From the NCBI GenBank assembly GCA_003667245.1, contig RCNN01000082.1, positions 1-64,000 on the forward strand: a stretch of DNA of 64,000 bases, given 5' to 3'. Under the pieces are notes generated by a model. The model was given only the letters and a program-made list of their open reading frames with translations, was not told where the DNA came from and did no database searches. The position numbers and the translations under genes were made by a program. Origin of the DNA: Heterostelium multicystogenum (Eukaryota; Evosea; Eumycetozoa; Acytosteliales; Acytosteliaceae). Below, in pieces: positions 13,530 to 25,603 of the stretch; the stretch's first letter is position 1, and the number at the start of each line of letters is the position of its first letter.

Positions 13530-15340
13530 TCATTGCTTATACTTCGAGGTCTTACTTTGGTCATCGCTAACTTCAACCTTTCTCTTGACATTTCGAATGT
13601 CTGTTGTAGTAGTTGTTGTTGTATTTGTTGAAGTTGTAGTTGCGGTTGTATAGGTAATGTTGTTTTGCTTCATAGATATATAGGTATCCAATAATTTCTC
13701 TGTTTCGTTCCAGGTTTTAATTTTGGCAATCCCACTTTTCATTTTAATAAGCTCCTCTGCTGTACATGGTACTCTGCTTAATAGAAATTCTAAGGCTACG
13801 TAAGGGTTATTACGCAAATAATTATTATTTTAGATAGCCTTCAATTGAAAGTGGAAACGACTGAGACTCTGTTCTATTTGCGAATAGCCACTCAATCATT
13901 TCCACTTGAGAATTTCCGAGCGCATCTTCAAAATGCATCATTGGTGCAACCTTCAGTTCTATTCCTGTGAAGCCATCTCACAATATCAATAGAGGAGGCA
14001 CTGACTGCAAGGTCCATTGAATTTGCAGTGAAGCGATATCGGTTGTCTGTGCCATTCCTTTCATGGAGATACTGAACAATATTTAGATGTCGGTATTTAA
14101 TGACCAAGTCGAGGATGTCATAACTACATCGTTCATTTGTGTTTTGTTCAAACCATATAAGCATGTCAAGTTGACCTTCATATGCTAGATTATCCATTAA
14201 TTGTCTAACATTGAATGTTTCTTTGACCTTGTTATACAACCAGACCACGACTTCTTTGTGTCCATTCAATGCTGCTACTCTGAGGGCTGTCTGTAGATGC
14301 CCTTCAAATCCATGTTGAATCAGATATATCACTATCTCGAGGTATCCTTTTTTAGCTGCTTTTTCAATGATATCAAAATTATATGCTGCATTATTCTCAT
14401 GCAACCATTTGACTGTTTCCAAATGGCCGTTTACAACAGCTTTGACCAACTCTTTTCCAACGAACTGTACTGAATGATTTGATCGTAGCCATTTGAGCAA
14501 GACAAGATTTCCACTTTTACTAGCTTTCTTTGGAATAGAAGCAAATGAGCGTTTATCTAAAACACTTGGATTGTTTTCAAACAGCCATTGGAATATCGGA
14601 AAGAAGCACTCCCATTTCGAAGCACATTTAACAAATTGAGCATAGTGATAAAAGCTCATCTTCAAGATTTCTCTCTTGATAATTTTTTCGTAATTCGATA
14701 GAAGATAGTCAACTACATTGATATGTCCATGGCGTAATGCTGGTTCGAACATCCTAACAACATATTTTCGCATTGGGAAGCCACGATCGAGCAACAATTG
14801 TATCACATCCATTCTACCAGATCCTGCTGCTTTCACAAAATACAGAGGATTATTCATTTCATCGAACTTTGATATTATGAGTTCGATGATCTGCATGTTG
14901 TGTTCCGGAGCTTTCGGTGACATTGCAACTTCAAAGGCTTTATGCAAATCATCTTTTCTCCAAGTTAAGGGCATACTAAGTAGATATTGAATAATGTGCA
15001 GTTTACCATATCTTGATGAATTGACCAAGATCACAGAGAGGGGTAGTAAATGCTCTTGCTCAGCAGTGCCAGCTACTGGTGGGTATTTTTGAACAAAATC
15101 CAAAAGACATTTGATTACCTCCAAGCTTCCACCTTGCACAGCTTTAACTAATAGTAACTTTTGTAAATCTTTAGACAATCTGAATGATATTCTGTTCTCA
15201 ATGAATGACATCAACTCTTTCGGATAAGAATAGAGCGCCAATTGATAAGGTGATAGCAGAAGTTCGCTCCATTTCAAGGAGATTCTAGTTCCACCTTCCG
15301 ATGATATTTGATAGACATAATCGAATATCAACTTATTCAA
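13530..15340 (-). CDS. Ankyrin-repeat protein of an expanded dictyostelid family
   Basis: The long frame 13928-15340 holds degenerate ankyrin units about 30 residues apart, such as GSLEVIKCLLDF, GRMDVIQLLLDRG, GHLETVKWLHEN and GYLEIVIYLIQHG. The N-terminus MNKLIFDYVYQISSEGG is typical of this dictyostelid group, whose function is unknown. The frame continues after one-base corrections in a T4 run near 13935 (ending NDAF, then EDALGNSQVEMIEWLF) and an A4 run near 13840 (then NNNYLRNNPYVALEFLL). It reaches a Thr-rich, Lys-rich tail (KRKVEVSDDQSKTSKYKQ) that stops at 13530. With both corrections the length is 1,809 nt, 602 residues. No intron is evident. Confidence 0.75.
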
Positions 15341-15745
15341 TATACCATTATTGAATACTCTTTTAAAATAACTTATATTCCATTATAAGGACCCAAACTA
15401 ATAGATAATAATACTACTATTAAAATCATGATGAATTTGTTTGGTTTTGGTTTTTATTTTTTTCATATCTTGAGGGACAAGCAAACCTGTTCACAAAAAA
15501 ATTAAGATATATATAATTATATATTTGAAAATAATTAAATAATAATTAGTGGTAACATTTAATTTAAGGTGATTTTTATTATATTATATTTTTATATTTT
15601 ATATTATATTTTATCAGATTACAAAAACACACATAATAATGAATTATCATATTTTATAAATTTAACAAACCATATTCAATATTCATTCAAATTCAAACTT
15701 ATGTTTCATTAATACTCAACATTTATATATGAAATAATACCTAGA
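15341..15745. other. AT-rich intergenic region
   Basis: This stretch lies between two divergently transcribed genes, so it should contain both promoters. It is almost pure A/T with no motif I can name. Confidence 0.4.
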
Positions 15746-18332
15746 ATGAATCCTAAAATTGATGATGAATGTAAGAGTACATTAATGATTTAACTCCTAA
15801 AACAATCCTATTAACTAATATCTATAACAGTTAAATGTCAATGCTCACTTTGTTCAATTACAATTGAGTCTGGAACTAAAAGATATCTCTGCTCCGAGTG
15901 TAATGTGAGTCTTTGTCCTGAATGCTACCAAAAATCAGCTTCAAATGATGTCCACGACAAATCAATTCCAATGCTTCATATTTCAACTTTAGAAACAAGT
16001 ATAAAATCAAATACAACAAGATATAATTAAAGAATGGACACTAACCTTTCAATGACCAAACTTTTCTATCAATTTATTAAAGTGACAGATTATGAAACTA
16101 TTACTAAAAACAAAAATGATTCATTATATCAGTCAATGATGTATGGTCCTACTTCCCAATATTATTTTAAATATTATTAACCATCACTGTTAATTTACCT
16201 TCTAGAAATTCATTCCAAAGTTTCAGTGAAAGAAGATGCATTGGTGTGAGAAAAGAAAAGTTGAAAGCCTTAGCGGATCACAATGATATTTCATGGATCA
16301 CCTACCAAGAGCTTTATGAAACTTCTGAAAAGTTTGGAACATCTCTTAAGAAGTCAATACCCTATGTATATATTTATTATTGTGCTATTATCAAATATAT
16401 TATTAATTAAATTACAGGGATCTAAAGTGGGATTAATGTTAGATAATATTCCAGAATGGTACTATGTTGAATTTGGTTGTTTGTTTTATGGATACACTGT
16501 TATCCCTCTAGTTGCACCTTTAAGTTTGTATCAATAGTTAAAATAAGATAACAAACTCTAATATTAATAATAATTAATCCCTTCTTAGATCTTGACCAAT
16601 TTTCAGCATTGCTGAATAAAAGTGAACCTGTTGTTATCGTTTGCTCAAATTCAACTTTAGAGAAGTTTATTAAAGGAATGGGTGGATATTCCAAATTATC
16701 GATGATCATCTATGTTGGTGATCAGATTGATATTAAAGATGTGAAACCCAAGATACCATCCAACATAAAGATTAGCCTGTTTTCTGATATGATCAATATA
16801 AATAGAAATGAAATTGATAAACACACTCCTCTACAGGATGGTTTATTATCTCTTGGTATGATATTTAACATTTTAATTTTGTTAATGTAAATATTAATTT
16901 GAATTCAAGTCTTCTCAAGTGGTTCCACTGGAATTCCCAAAGGAATAGCTCAAAAAGACCGGCAGCTTGTTTCAAGACTTCATAAAAAACCTTATTTTAA
17001 TTTTATTGGATTGAGTTATCTGTCACTAAGTAAGATATTAAATAAGAGAGAATAGAAGATGAAATTTATTATTAACCTCAAAATAGCAAATATACAAAGA
17101 AATTTTGATTACCAAACTATATTCTTTGGTGGAAGATTTGTTATTAACTCTCAAAGTTTCAATCAAAATTCATTCCTAAATGATGTTTCCATTGTCAAAC
17201 CAACTTTTTTTTGCAAATACACCATTGTAATTATTTAAAACAACAATATCAATATAAAGTAGAAACTAACTAATGGGAAAATTAAACTTTAGATTTTGGA
17301 ATAGGTTTCATTCAAGATATTTAAGTAGAAAATTAATAATCTCAAGTCAAAATCCAAAACTATCTCAAGAAGAATGTGAATCAATGGCCCTCCAGGAGTG
17401 TAGAGATATCTTTGGCAATAGATTGGTTCAAATAGTAACATTTGGATCACCCATTTCTGAAGATGTTATTCATTTTATGAGGCAATGCTGGGGAAACAAA
17501 GTATTCAACTTTTACGGATCAACTGAATCTTTCACAATTGCTGAAAACGATAGAATTTTGGATAGCGTTGATTATAGAATTATTCAACTAGAAGGATACG
17601 GTGGCGATGGCAAAGCAATCGGTGAGATAATTGTCAAAACACCTTTTACTATCACAGAATATTATAATAATCCTATAGAAACGGCAAAACAATTCAAAGA
17701 CGGATGGTACTACACTGGAGACATTGTAGAAGAATACCAACCAAGAATGATAAGAGTAGTAGACCGTTTTAAAAATTGTTTTAAAAATATCTTAGGTAGA
17801 TATGTTAGGTATGTTAATCTACTGTAAAATTTAACCAATTGTTTCTAAATTGTTTCCATACACAATTAGTCTCTCAAGTATTGAATTAAACTTCATTCAG
17901 TCACCAATGATCAATAACATTCTGGTATATGGTGATAACCTACATGAATTCGTTGTTGCAATCATTATCCCTTCTCAGTATATTCTCCAGCAACTTAAAA
18001 TCAGAACAGAAGATGATTATTGCAATAATCCAGAGCTCATCCAAATCATTAAAAAAGAGATTGAGTCTATTTCTAAAGATAAAATGGTGAGTTATTATTT
18101 GTATGGATTAGTATTAGGGATTTTATAATAACTAAATGTATTCTATAAAATATAGCTTTTTAATTATGAAACACCTATGGATTTTAAACTAGATAAAACC
18201 ATTTGGTCATTTGATAATAACCTATTAACAGCATCTGGTAAAATCAACAGAATTCCTCTCAACAACTATTATAAAGACCACATTAACCAATTACAACAGC
18301 AAAATAATACCAAAATTAGTGGATTTAATTAA
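15746..18332 (+). CDS. Acyl-CoA synthetase-like AMP-forming ligase with N-terminal ZZ-type zinc finger
   Basis: Eleven exons can be joined in phase: 15746-15770, 15831-15998, 16083-16140, 16206-16365, 16418-16523, 16589-16855, 16910-17029, 17087-17226, 17263-17808, 17870-18086 and 18156-18332. The total is 1,983 nt (660 residues) after removing one A from the A4 run at 17278-17281. The N-terminus has FKCQCSLC, RYLCSECNVSLCPECY and distal His residues, the ZZ zinc-finger pattern. The rest is a long-chain acyl-CoA synthetase-like fold: ITYQELYE, GSKVGLMLDNIPEWYYVEFG, the P-loop FSSGSTGIPKG, KPTFF, FYGSTES, GWYYTGDI, VDRFKN and a C-terminal LTASGKINRIPL motif. It likely activates a carboxylate as an acyl-adenylate and then a thioester. 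If the intron at 15999-16082 is not spliced, a TAA at 16028 ends a 74-residue ZZ protein, so the fusion rests on that splice. Confidence 0.75.
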
Positions 18333-18562
18333 TATCAGATTCATCTATTAAATGAATGGTCTACATGAATACCTACTATCAAATCTTCACAATCAAATAA
18401 ACTTCAAGTCTTTACATTTTATTTTAACATCATATTTATAAAAATGATTCTATTTAGGTACTTAAATTAAATTAAATGTAAAGTAACACTTTGATTTGGC
18501 AAACTAAGTTTTTCAAAATTATTTTTGCACCAAAAAGGTGTGTGTAATAAAATAACGAACGA

Positions 18563-20621
18563 TTGATAGTCATAAGTATTAATATAGTAGTCAAAATCGA
18601 CATCCAAAAGAAGGAACAACGATTGATGATGATGATGATGATGTTAAGAAATATAGTAAATAGATATAGAGGCTGTACTATTAATAATAGTCTTAGTATA
18701 TCTACTTTAAAATCAAATAGTAATGTAATCCCACTTACATGTAGTAAAACAACCACCATCACCATCAACAACAACAACTATATATTTAACAAAGATATCA
18801 CCAATAATAATAAGAGAAATGTTTATATAAATAGATACAGTAGTAGTAGTAGTATTATTAATAACAGTAGATTTTATAGTAATAATGGTAGTTATTTATT
18901 AGCTACCTATTCCTCGACATCAGCGACAGCAGCAGCAACAGCAACAACTACCAAAACAGAGGATTCAACTTCAACGAATACAGATAAGGACAGTTTGTTT
19001 GGATTTGATCAATATATTGAGAATGAAATAAAGAATCGATTCAATGTGATAGAGGCAACTGAAATTCAAAAAGAAAACTATTAAACCATTGTTAAGTGGA
19101 AAGGATCTGTTTATTGTCGATGAAACCGGTACTGGAAAGAGCTTTCTGCTGATGTCATCGATTGTCAATGATTATCTTAAGAACTATCAATCAAACAGTG
19201 GTGACAAAGATTCTGCAAGCATCATTACACCAACCTACATTATAGTTACACCCAACCGTGAGTTGGCTTGGCAGTATGGCGATTGGATAAGAAGGCTGAC
19301 TGCAAACCTTGGCGCCGAGAAACAGGGTGTGCCAGCGCCATCCGTTGCTATGATGGTTGGTGGACAATCACTCGCCACCCTCTATCAGCAGCTTACCGAG
19401 ATTCAGCCAAATATCATCATTGGCACACCTAATCTCATCTATGAGCTGATGATTGCTGAGAAGCTGTCGATCGATTCACTACGAATGCTGGTAGTCGATG
19501 AGGCCGATCTCATCATGCAGGCAATGTCACGTAATTCCACCTTCCGTGAGAAACAGAATCGAAAGAGACATCTCCCCGATGGTGTAAAGCTCATCATCGA
19601 AATAAACAAGCGTGCACGCTCAAAGATGGAGATTACTCATATAGAACAACCACAAAAGCTGCAGGAGAAGCAAACTCAAAAGGAATCAAACAAGCTTATC
19701 ACAGACAACTCAATTCTTTCATTGATCAACCCAAAGAATAGCCAACAACAGCACCAGCAAAAACGACAAACGAAGAAAAGACAAACAGAGGACGATGATG
19801 AAGAGGAGGTAAAACGTGTATATCTCCGAACCGTGAGATGGTTCCAAACGATCTATGCTTCGGCGACTTTGAACCTCAGAAATAGAAAGTACATCGATGA
19901 GAAGGATTGGATCAACGAGGACAGAGAATATGTCACACTGATGAGTAAGCAAAAGGAGGATTTGGCAGTTCCCAAGCAGTTCACCAATAGATTCGTACCG
20001 GTTGTGTCAGAGCAGGGTCTGCTGAATGCATTTGTGCGCAAGTGGATAGAGTTTCAGCCGACAAAGGCTATTGGAGTAATTTCTAACGATGGAAGTGTGG
20101 ACAGGGTCGTGCAATCACTGCGCGAGCGTGGCATCAATGCAAGACCACTCACCGAGTTTATGGACTTTGAGTCGTTCAACATCGAAAGTATCAGCGATCC
20201 CACAAAGCGAAAATGGTATCACCAGCAGTTGTTGAACGAGCGAGCACAGAAGGAGAAATCGGTTGCCAAAGAGAGAAGAGAAAGAACCAAGCAACAGCAG
20301 CAACTCCAAAAGAACAAAAACAAAAACAACATACTAGAAGAGGACGAGGAGAAGTTGGAGAGAATTGAGAAGATGAATGAACAACAGGTGATCTATATAG
20401 GCAAAGAGAATGCAATTCGTGGTGTCGATGTTAGTAGCATCGGACATGTATTCATTCTCAACATAACTTTAACGATGAGCTCCTATCTTCACATGGCCGG
20501 TCGTACCGGTAGAATGGGCCAGAAAGGACATGTCATTTCGATCTACAACGTACTGCTCTCTAGAAAATACGAAGGTGTAATGAGATTGTTAAATGCTCCA
20601 TTCGTGGAGGACCTCAACTAA
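18563..20621 (+). CDS. DEAD-box RNA helicase, probably mitochondrial
   Basis: Helicase motifs appear in order: motif I ETGTGKSF, Ia TPNRELAWQ, GG (MMVGGQS), TPNLIYELM, motif II VVDEADLI, motif III YASATL, then in the second RecA lobe RGVDVSSIGHVFIL and HMAGRTGRMG. Several are slightly divergent (PNRELA for PTRELA; AGRTGR for HRxGRxxR), as in organellar members. The N-terminal 130 residues are Asn/Ser/Thr-rich and basic with few acids, consistent with a mitochondrial presequence. The start could be 18563 or one of the Met codons at 18626-18641. The frame breaks at A4 19074-19077 (one A too many, turning KETIKPLLSGKD into a stop). Correction gives 686 codons. A charged, Gln-rich insert lies between the two lobes. 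Confidence 0.82.
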
Positions 20622-20715
20622 GTCATCCTCCATTCAATAAAGTTTAGTTTGTGAAACAATACAAGTTTGATTGATTTTATTGTTCTTGATATAATGCTTC
20701 ATCTGTTGCTGATGT

Positions 20716-22178
20716 TTATCTTGGTGATCTGTCACTTCTTGGCGATGAATTTGATCTAGATCTTGATCTTGATCTTGACTTGGATCCTCTAAATTGTGTT
20801 CTATTTCTTGGTGGTGATTGAGATGGTTCTCTTCTAGATCTTGGTGGTGATTGAGATGATTCTCTTCTGGATCTTGGTGGTGACATTGATGATTCTCTTC
20901 TAGATCTTGGCGGTGACATTGATGATTCTCTTCTAGATCTTGGCGGTGACATTGATGGTTCTCTTCTGGATCTTGGTGGTGACATTGATGGCTCCCTATT
21001 GCCTCTTGGAGGTGATTGAGATGGTTCTCTTCTAGATCTTGGTGGTGATTGAGATGGTTCTCTTCGGGATCTTGGTGGAGTGACTGATCTGTCTCTTGGT
21101 GATGGTTCTCTCTTAGTTCGGACTGGTGAATCGTGACGACTCGATCTGGGTGGTGTAGGTGATCTATCTCTTGGTCTAGCACTTTTAGGTGGTATTTCGT
21201 CTCTGTCTTTACTATATCTATTCGATTTCTCTCTGTCATCTCTATTTCTTGGTGGTGATTGAGATGGTTCTCTTCTAGATCTTGGTGGTGTAACAGATCT
21301 GTCTCTGTCTCGGTAACCTCCTCTATGTGGCGATGGAGTTCGACTTCTTCTAGAACCAGATCCGCTAGCCTTATGCTTTTGACTTTTACTTGATCTTCTA
21401 TCTCTTTCTCTTTCGCTTTCGCTACTGCTACTACTACTATCACTTTCGCTACTGCTGCTACTACTTTTACTTCTCTTTCTTTCTTTCTTTCTTTTTCTTT
21501 CTCTATCTCTATCTCTGTCTCTGTCTCTTCCTCTATCTCTGTCTGGTGAATCTCCATCTCTATTTCTTTCACGTTCTCTTCTTTGTTTTCTCCTTAATTC
21601 TTTCTCTCTTTCTTCCTGTTCTTTTAATATCAACTCACGCTTTCTCTGTCTCTCTTCATACTCTTGGCTTTCTCTTTTGTTTACGCTCCTCATTTAACTT
21701 TGCATCCAAACTGGTGCCAGGAATGTAATCATCAGGCAACCTCAAAGCATTTTGGAATCTAAGGTTTTCGGCATCTTTGACATGCTGTGCTTGATGTGTT
21801 TCTCTCAAATCGAATGTATTACGCAGCTCCTCGACCGAAACGATATCGCCATTCTCCTTTGCGTAGGCCTTCTTCAGCTCATCGCGCTTCTTCTGCTTGA
21901 GTCTCTCGATCTCGTCGTCGGCATAACCGCTCTCATAGAGGTTTTCACCGACGGCCCATTCTTCAACAGCCAGCTCTATCTTTCTCAACTCATTATGCTG
22001 AACAATCTCCAAGTTTGCCTTTCTCTTTGGAGCCAACTTATTGTTGTCTGGTTGCTTGAACTGATTTCCAACAGCGGGCTTGTGTCTGTCTATTTGTATT
22101 GACAAACGAAAGATTCCTCTGCACATAGCCATTCGTACCGGAACCTCTTGGTGTTCTCAAACCAATACCATTATACAT
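20716..22178 (-). CDS. CWC21/SRRM2-type spliceosome protein with RS-rich tail
   Basis: The N-terminus [20 protein letters not shown] followed by [10 protein letters not shown] is the signature of yeast Cwc21 and human SRRM2, which bind Prp8 and Snu114 in the active spliceosome. A helical cwf21 region follows, then a long R/E/D/K stretch, a Ser cluster and a tail of SPPRSRRE repeats with RSRSRS near the end, as expected for a nuclear-speckle SR protein. Two frame breaks occur: a duplicated GACA/GTCT near 22083-22092 right after VNTNR, and one extra base in a T4 run (plus strand 21675-21678). With both corrected the length is a multiple of three (about 486 codons). No intron is needed. Confidence 0.88.
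20808..21100 (-). repeat. 33-bp tandem repeat encoding the SR tail ([12 protein letters not shown] units)
   Basis: About eight to nine imperfect 33-bp units of the form gatcttggtggtgattgaga plus a short variable end lie in tandem inside the SRRM2-like gene. Each encodes an 11-residue unit such as [11 protein letters not shown] or [11 protein letters not shown]. Unit boundaries vary by synonymous and Q/M, P/S changes. One related unit sits apart at about 21250-21290. Confidence 0.75.
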
Positions 22179-22798
22179 CTTGGAGAATCGTTAACCTCTA
22201 CTGCAGCGCTGTGTAGTGTATATCTAATCTAATCTAGCCAATATTAATAATGACTGCAATACCTCGAGTCTGTCAGAAAACTCTTGCAAATGAACTTTGG
22301 TGGTTACTTTATTAAAATTAATTTTTACATTTTTATTTCTCTAAATAAATACAACATAAAAACTTTCATCGAGTACTAAAGCGTGGCAGCATTGTAGAAT
22401 CTTTGTCTGTGTTACACATAGATATAATATAATATAATAATTGGAAACCCTTAAATTAAATAAGTATTAATAATGTTATTAAATAAAAGAATATTTGAAA
22501 TACTTTTTACAAACAAGTTGTGGGAATAAAATCATTGATTCAATGTCACAATCGATGAAATGAAAATAAACTAAATAACCAACACTATTAATTATTTATC
22601 GAATCCAGGAGTTCATGGATCGATACCATGTAAAAGATGTAAGGTACCTTAGTGGCCACTAGGATCATGATATGGGATGAGATTCTGATGTGGACAACCT
22701 AATTTCTTAGAATAAAAATTTGTGTTACAAAAAGTTTGTCGGTTTGATGCAACAGATGATCTAAATCATTATTGTTGTTGAGGAAAAGGTACTATTAA
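22179..22798. other. Intergenic region between divergent genes
   Basis: No coding frame is supported. The region should carry the promoters of the splicing factor (minus) and the fusion gene (plus), but I see no specific motif. Confidence 0.4.
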
Positions 22799-25390
22799 AT
22801 GGATGATAGTTATCGTTGGAGTAATTTATTTGCTGTTGAAAAGGATCCGTCTGGTGTGATCGATGAAGGAAAAGCAAAGGAATATGCTGCTTTCATTACG
22901 AAGCTGACAAGCGTACAAAGAGTTGCTGAGAAACTTAGATCGACTGGAACACCTATGAAAGACTACAACTATGAAGACTTCTATGAGACTATGTTAAATT
23001 TCTTTCGTTCGAATACATTTCGATATATCATCTTTGTGCTGAGCTTCATCTCGAAGCAGACCTTTAAGAAACTCAAGAAGATGCTCATCAACAAAACTCC
23101 ACACTCAAGCTATGTCGATCCATTGTTCAATCATTACCTGGAGATCCTCATAGATATCAAGACCCGTGCCAATATCTCCAAGATGATTCAGAGCTTCAGG
23201 CTCGAAACACAAGCTCAGGGCGCCGCTAGTCTCCAGTTTCAGTCTTTTGTCAATAGAGTATGTCCGCTCATCGACTGTTTCCCAGATGATGTTGCACACT
23301 TTCCATTCAACAAGTACCAAGAGCCTGATCAGTCAGTTCGGGGAATGATCATTGATCAATGTAACACAGCAAATATCAATTTCGTTGTGCCTCTGTACAA
23401 AATGTTTGAAGATCAATTTGAATTGTTCACCAACCGAGTGCTTCGCAAGGTTTCTTGGACACATGGCGATTCACATGTTGTCGTGGCTGGTGGATCGGTC
23501 GTCGCATCAATGATCTTGCACAGCCCCTACACCAGCTACCTGTCCTTCACGTGGACCCGGCGAATACTCAGTCAGATTCTTCCTCAGATTCTAGTCCGCC
23601 AAATTCTGGAGCTTCTAGAGGACCAGTGGCGAAACCCACACTACGAAATCTGCTGGCTTGAATCTGACATCGACCTCTTTGTCATGTCTCCAACTCTGGA
23701 TGCCGCTAAACAGCATATCAAGCAGCTGATTGGCGAAATAGTGCAATGCATCCCAGTCGACTACAGGATCGTTCACACGCATAGATCGATCACCATCACC
23801 CCCATCTATCCATACAGGCCAATACAGCTGATCACATCAATACAACAGGCGCCACAAGACCTGCTTCTGCCATTTGACTTGGATTGTGTCGCATTTGTAT
23901 ACGATCCTACATACCGCAAAGTGTACACAATTGACCGTGGAGTGAATGCCTTCAACATGGGGACAAACTTTGTACCAGACAAACTCTGGCCAAGAAGTGG
24001 GTCACGTGCTTTAAAATACCAAATTCGAGGATTCAATCCAGCAACATTTATCTATCCTACGTGTATGCACAACAAGGTGTGCAGCTCCTACAATTCAAGG
24101 TGTAACTTTTATCGCCATCAATCCTACTACAAGTCTTTTGCATTCCCATACACCGAAGGAATTAACGAGATTGAAAAGTATTGTAAACTCAAAAAACTGA
24201 GGTATTTTAGCAATGTAAATAATTTCCTTGAGACACACTTTGACACCAATGTCCATGTCGATTGGAGTCATAGCTACGATAACGTGATTTGGAAGTACAA
24301 CTGCTATCAGTGTGGAAATGCACTTCCTGAATCTATGGTCAGCACTTTCCATACTGTCTGTGAGTCGTGTGCTCTCTTCAATGAGGAACGCTGGCATCAA
24401 TGGGACAAGCTCGACATTGATAGAGAAAAATATGCATTGGTCACTGGAGGAAGAACAAAAGTTGGTTACGAAGTGGTTCTCCGACTGTTAAGAAGTGGAT
24501 TTAACGTTATCACCACATCAAGATTCCAACTACTTACTCAAGTGAAATATTCGAAAGAATTTGATTATTTCAAATGGAAAGACCGCCTCCACATTATTGC
24601 TGCCGACTTTTTAAAGAGCAATGCAGTCGAACAACTTGTAACATATGTAAAGCATTTATGTCCTAGACTAGACATTCTGATCAACAATGCAATCATTGTG
24701 AACAGGAAATCAAAGGAATACGCTCAACAACTTGAACTAGCTGAACAGAGATTGGTAGAAAATCTTTTTGTAAATGAATACCAAAATCATGTCGATGTCT
24801 CAATACAGGAGCTAACCGACGTTCATGAAAGACTTAACGAGTCCAAATCAGATGTAAACCCTGATCTAGTTCTCATTGGTGAGATGGAGAGTGTAAATAT
24901 AGATGATGAGGAAGAAGAAATAATGACTTTCGACGATATGGTTGATATCCAAAAGATCAACTCAATCGTACCAATACAATTGATCACTCAGCTCAGTACC
25001 ATCATGGGTGGAAACAGCAATGAGGAATACTCTTGTATTGTCAATTTGTCAGCCAACAACAACGAAAACGCAAAGAAGACTAGGCTCCAGCAAAGTGATA
25101 TTCAGGACATCGAATTCATCACCAACGTGAATATAGCTCGCAACCAGATCAACAACATAACTCGGACACTAGCCATGCCATACCTTTCGAAACGTGTGTA
25201 CATCTGTGCGGTCGATCCTGGCTGGATCGCAAAGAAGATCCCGTCGACAAACATGTATACCACGGCGCCACTCCGGCCCTGCGACGGAGCAGCACGAGTA
25301 CTCGATCCAATCTTCAGGCGTCTGAGCCACCAATCACCAGACAACGGAGGCATTCTCTTTAAGAACTATATCCTGCACAAGTGGAAATGA
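22799..25390 (+). CDS. Fusion of nucleotidyltransferase-like domain, zinc ribbon and atypical short-chain dehydrogenase/reductase
   Basis: This is a single uninterrupted 863-residue frame without introns. Residues 1-220 are helical and unrecognised. Residues about 225-420 carry VVVAGGSVVASMI, ESDIDLFVMS, RSITI and LPFDLDCVAFVYD, the pattern of nucleotidyltransferase-fold modules that often accompany ankyrin proteins in protists and fungi. Residues about 505-530 have CYQCGN and CESC, a likely zinc ribbon. From about residue 548 an SDR domain begins: ALVTGGRTKVGYEVVLRLLR (NAD(P) glycine motif), LDILINNA, CIVNLSA and CAVDPGW. It ends with CDGAARVLDPIF. It matches the atypical SDR family whose members carry a Cys-pair linker before the Rossmann fold. 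The usual Tyr-x-x-x-Lys is absent (the equivalent region reads NVNIARNQ), so catalysis is doubtful. An acidic insert sits before it. Confidence 0.8.
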   Translation: MDDSYRWSNLFAVEKDPSGVIDEGKAKEYAAFITKLTSVQRVAEKLRSTGTPMKDYNYEDFYETMLNFFRSNTFRYIIFVLSFISKQTFKKLKKMLINKTPHSSYVDPLFNHYLEILIDIKTRANISKMIQSFRLETQAQGAASLQFQSFVNRVCPLIDCFPDDVAHFPFNKYQEPDQSVRGMIIDQCNTANINFVVPLYKMFEDQFELFTNRVLRKVSWTHGDSHVVVAGGSVVASMILHSPYTSYLSFTWTRRILSQILPQILVRQILELLEDQWRNPHYEICWLESDIDLFVMSPTLDAAKQHIKQLIGEIVQCIPVDYRIVHTHRSITITPIYPYRPIQLITSIQQAPQDLLLPFDLDCVAFVYDPTYRKVYTIDRGVNAFNMGTNFVPDKLWPRSGSRALKYQIRGFNPATFIYPTCMHNKVCSSYNSRCNFYRHQSYYKSFAFPYTEGINEIEKYCKLKKLRYFSNVNNFLETHFDTNVHVDWSHSYDNVIWKYNCYQCGNALPESMVSTFHTVCESCALFNEERWHQWDKLDIDREKYALVTGGRTKVGYEVVLRLLRSGFNVITTSRFQLLTQVKYSKEFDYFKWKDRLHIIAADFLKSNAVEQLVTYVKHLCPRLDILINNAIIVNRKSKEYAQQLELAEQRLVENLFVNEYQNHVDVSIQELTDVHERLNESKSDVNPDLVLIGEMESVNIDDEEEEIMTFDDMVDIQKINSIVPIQLITQLSTIMGGNSNEEYSCIVNLSANNNENAKKTRLQQSDIQDIEFITNVNIARNQINNITRTLAMPYLSKRVYICAVDPGWIAKKIPSTNMYTTAPLRPCDGAARVLDPIFRRLSHQSPDNGGILFKNYILHKWK

Positions 25391-25603
25391 AATTGCCACC
25401 TAACAGCAGCAGGAAATTAAAATAAATGAAAGTGGGGTATTTTTGTTTTTTCACTATTTTTTTTTTATTTTTATTTTGTATGAAAAAAAAACGAACGAAG
25501 ATTTATGATTGATTTATGAGTCGTTTATTTTTTATTAAAGATTAGATAACAAGCTAGACTACCTTCATTGACAAATTGATATATAACTTGAGTAAAGTAG
25601 AGA

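Noticed and set aside
20634..21572. Second minus-strand frame rich in His/Gln/Glu across the SR tail
   Set aside because: It is the plus-one shadow of the SPPRSRRE repeat; the RS frame continues from the CWC21 signature.
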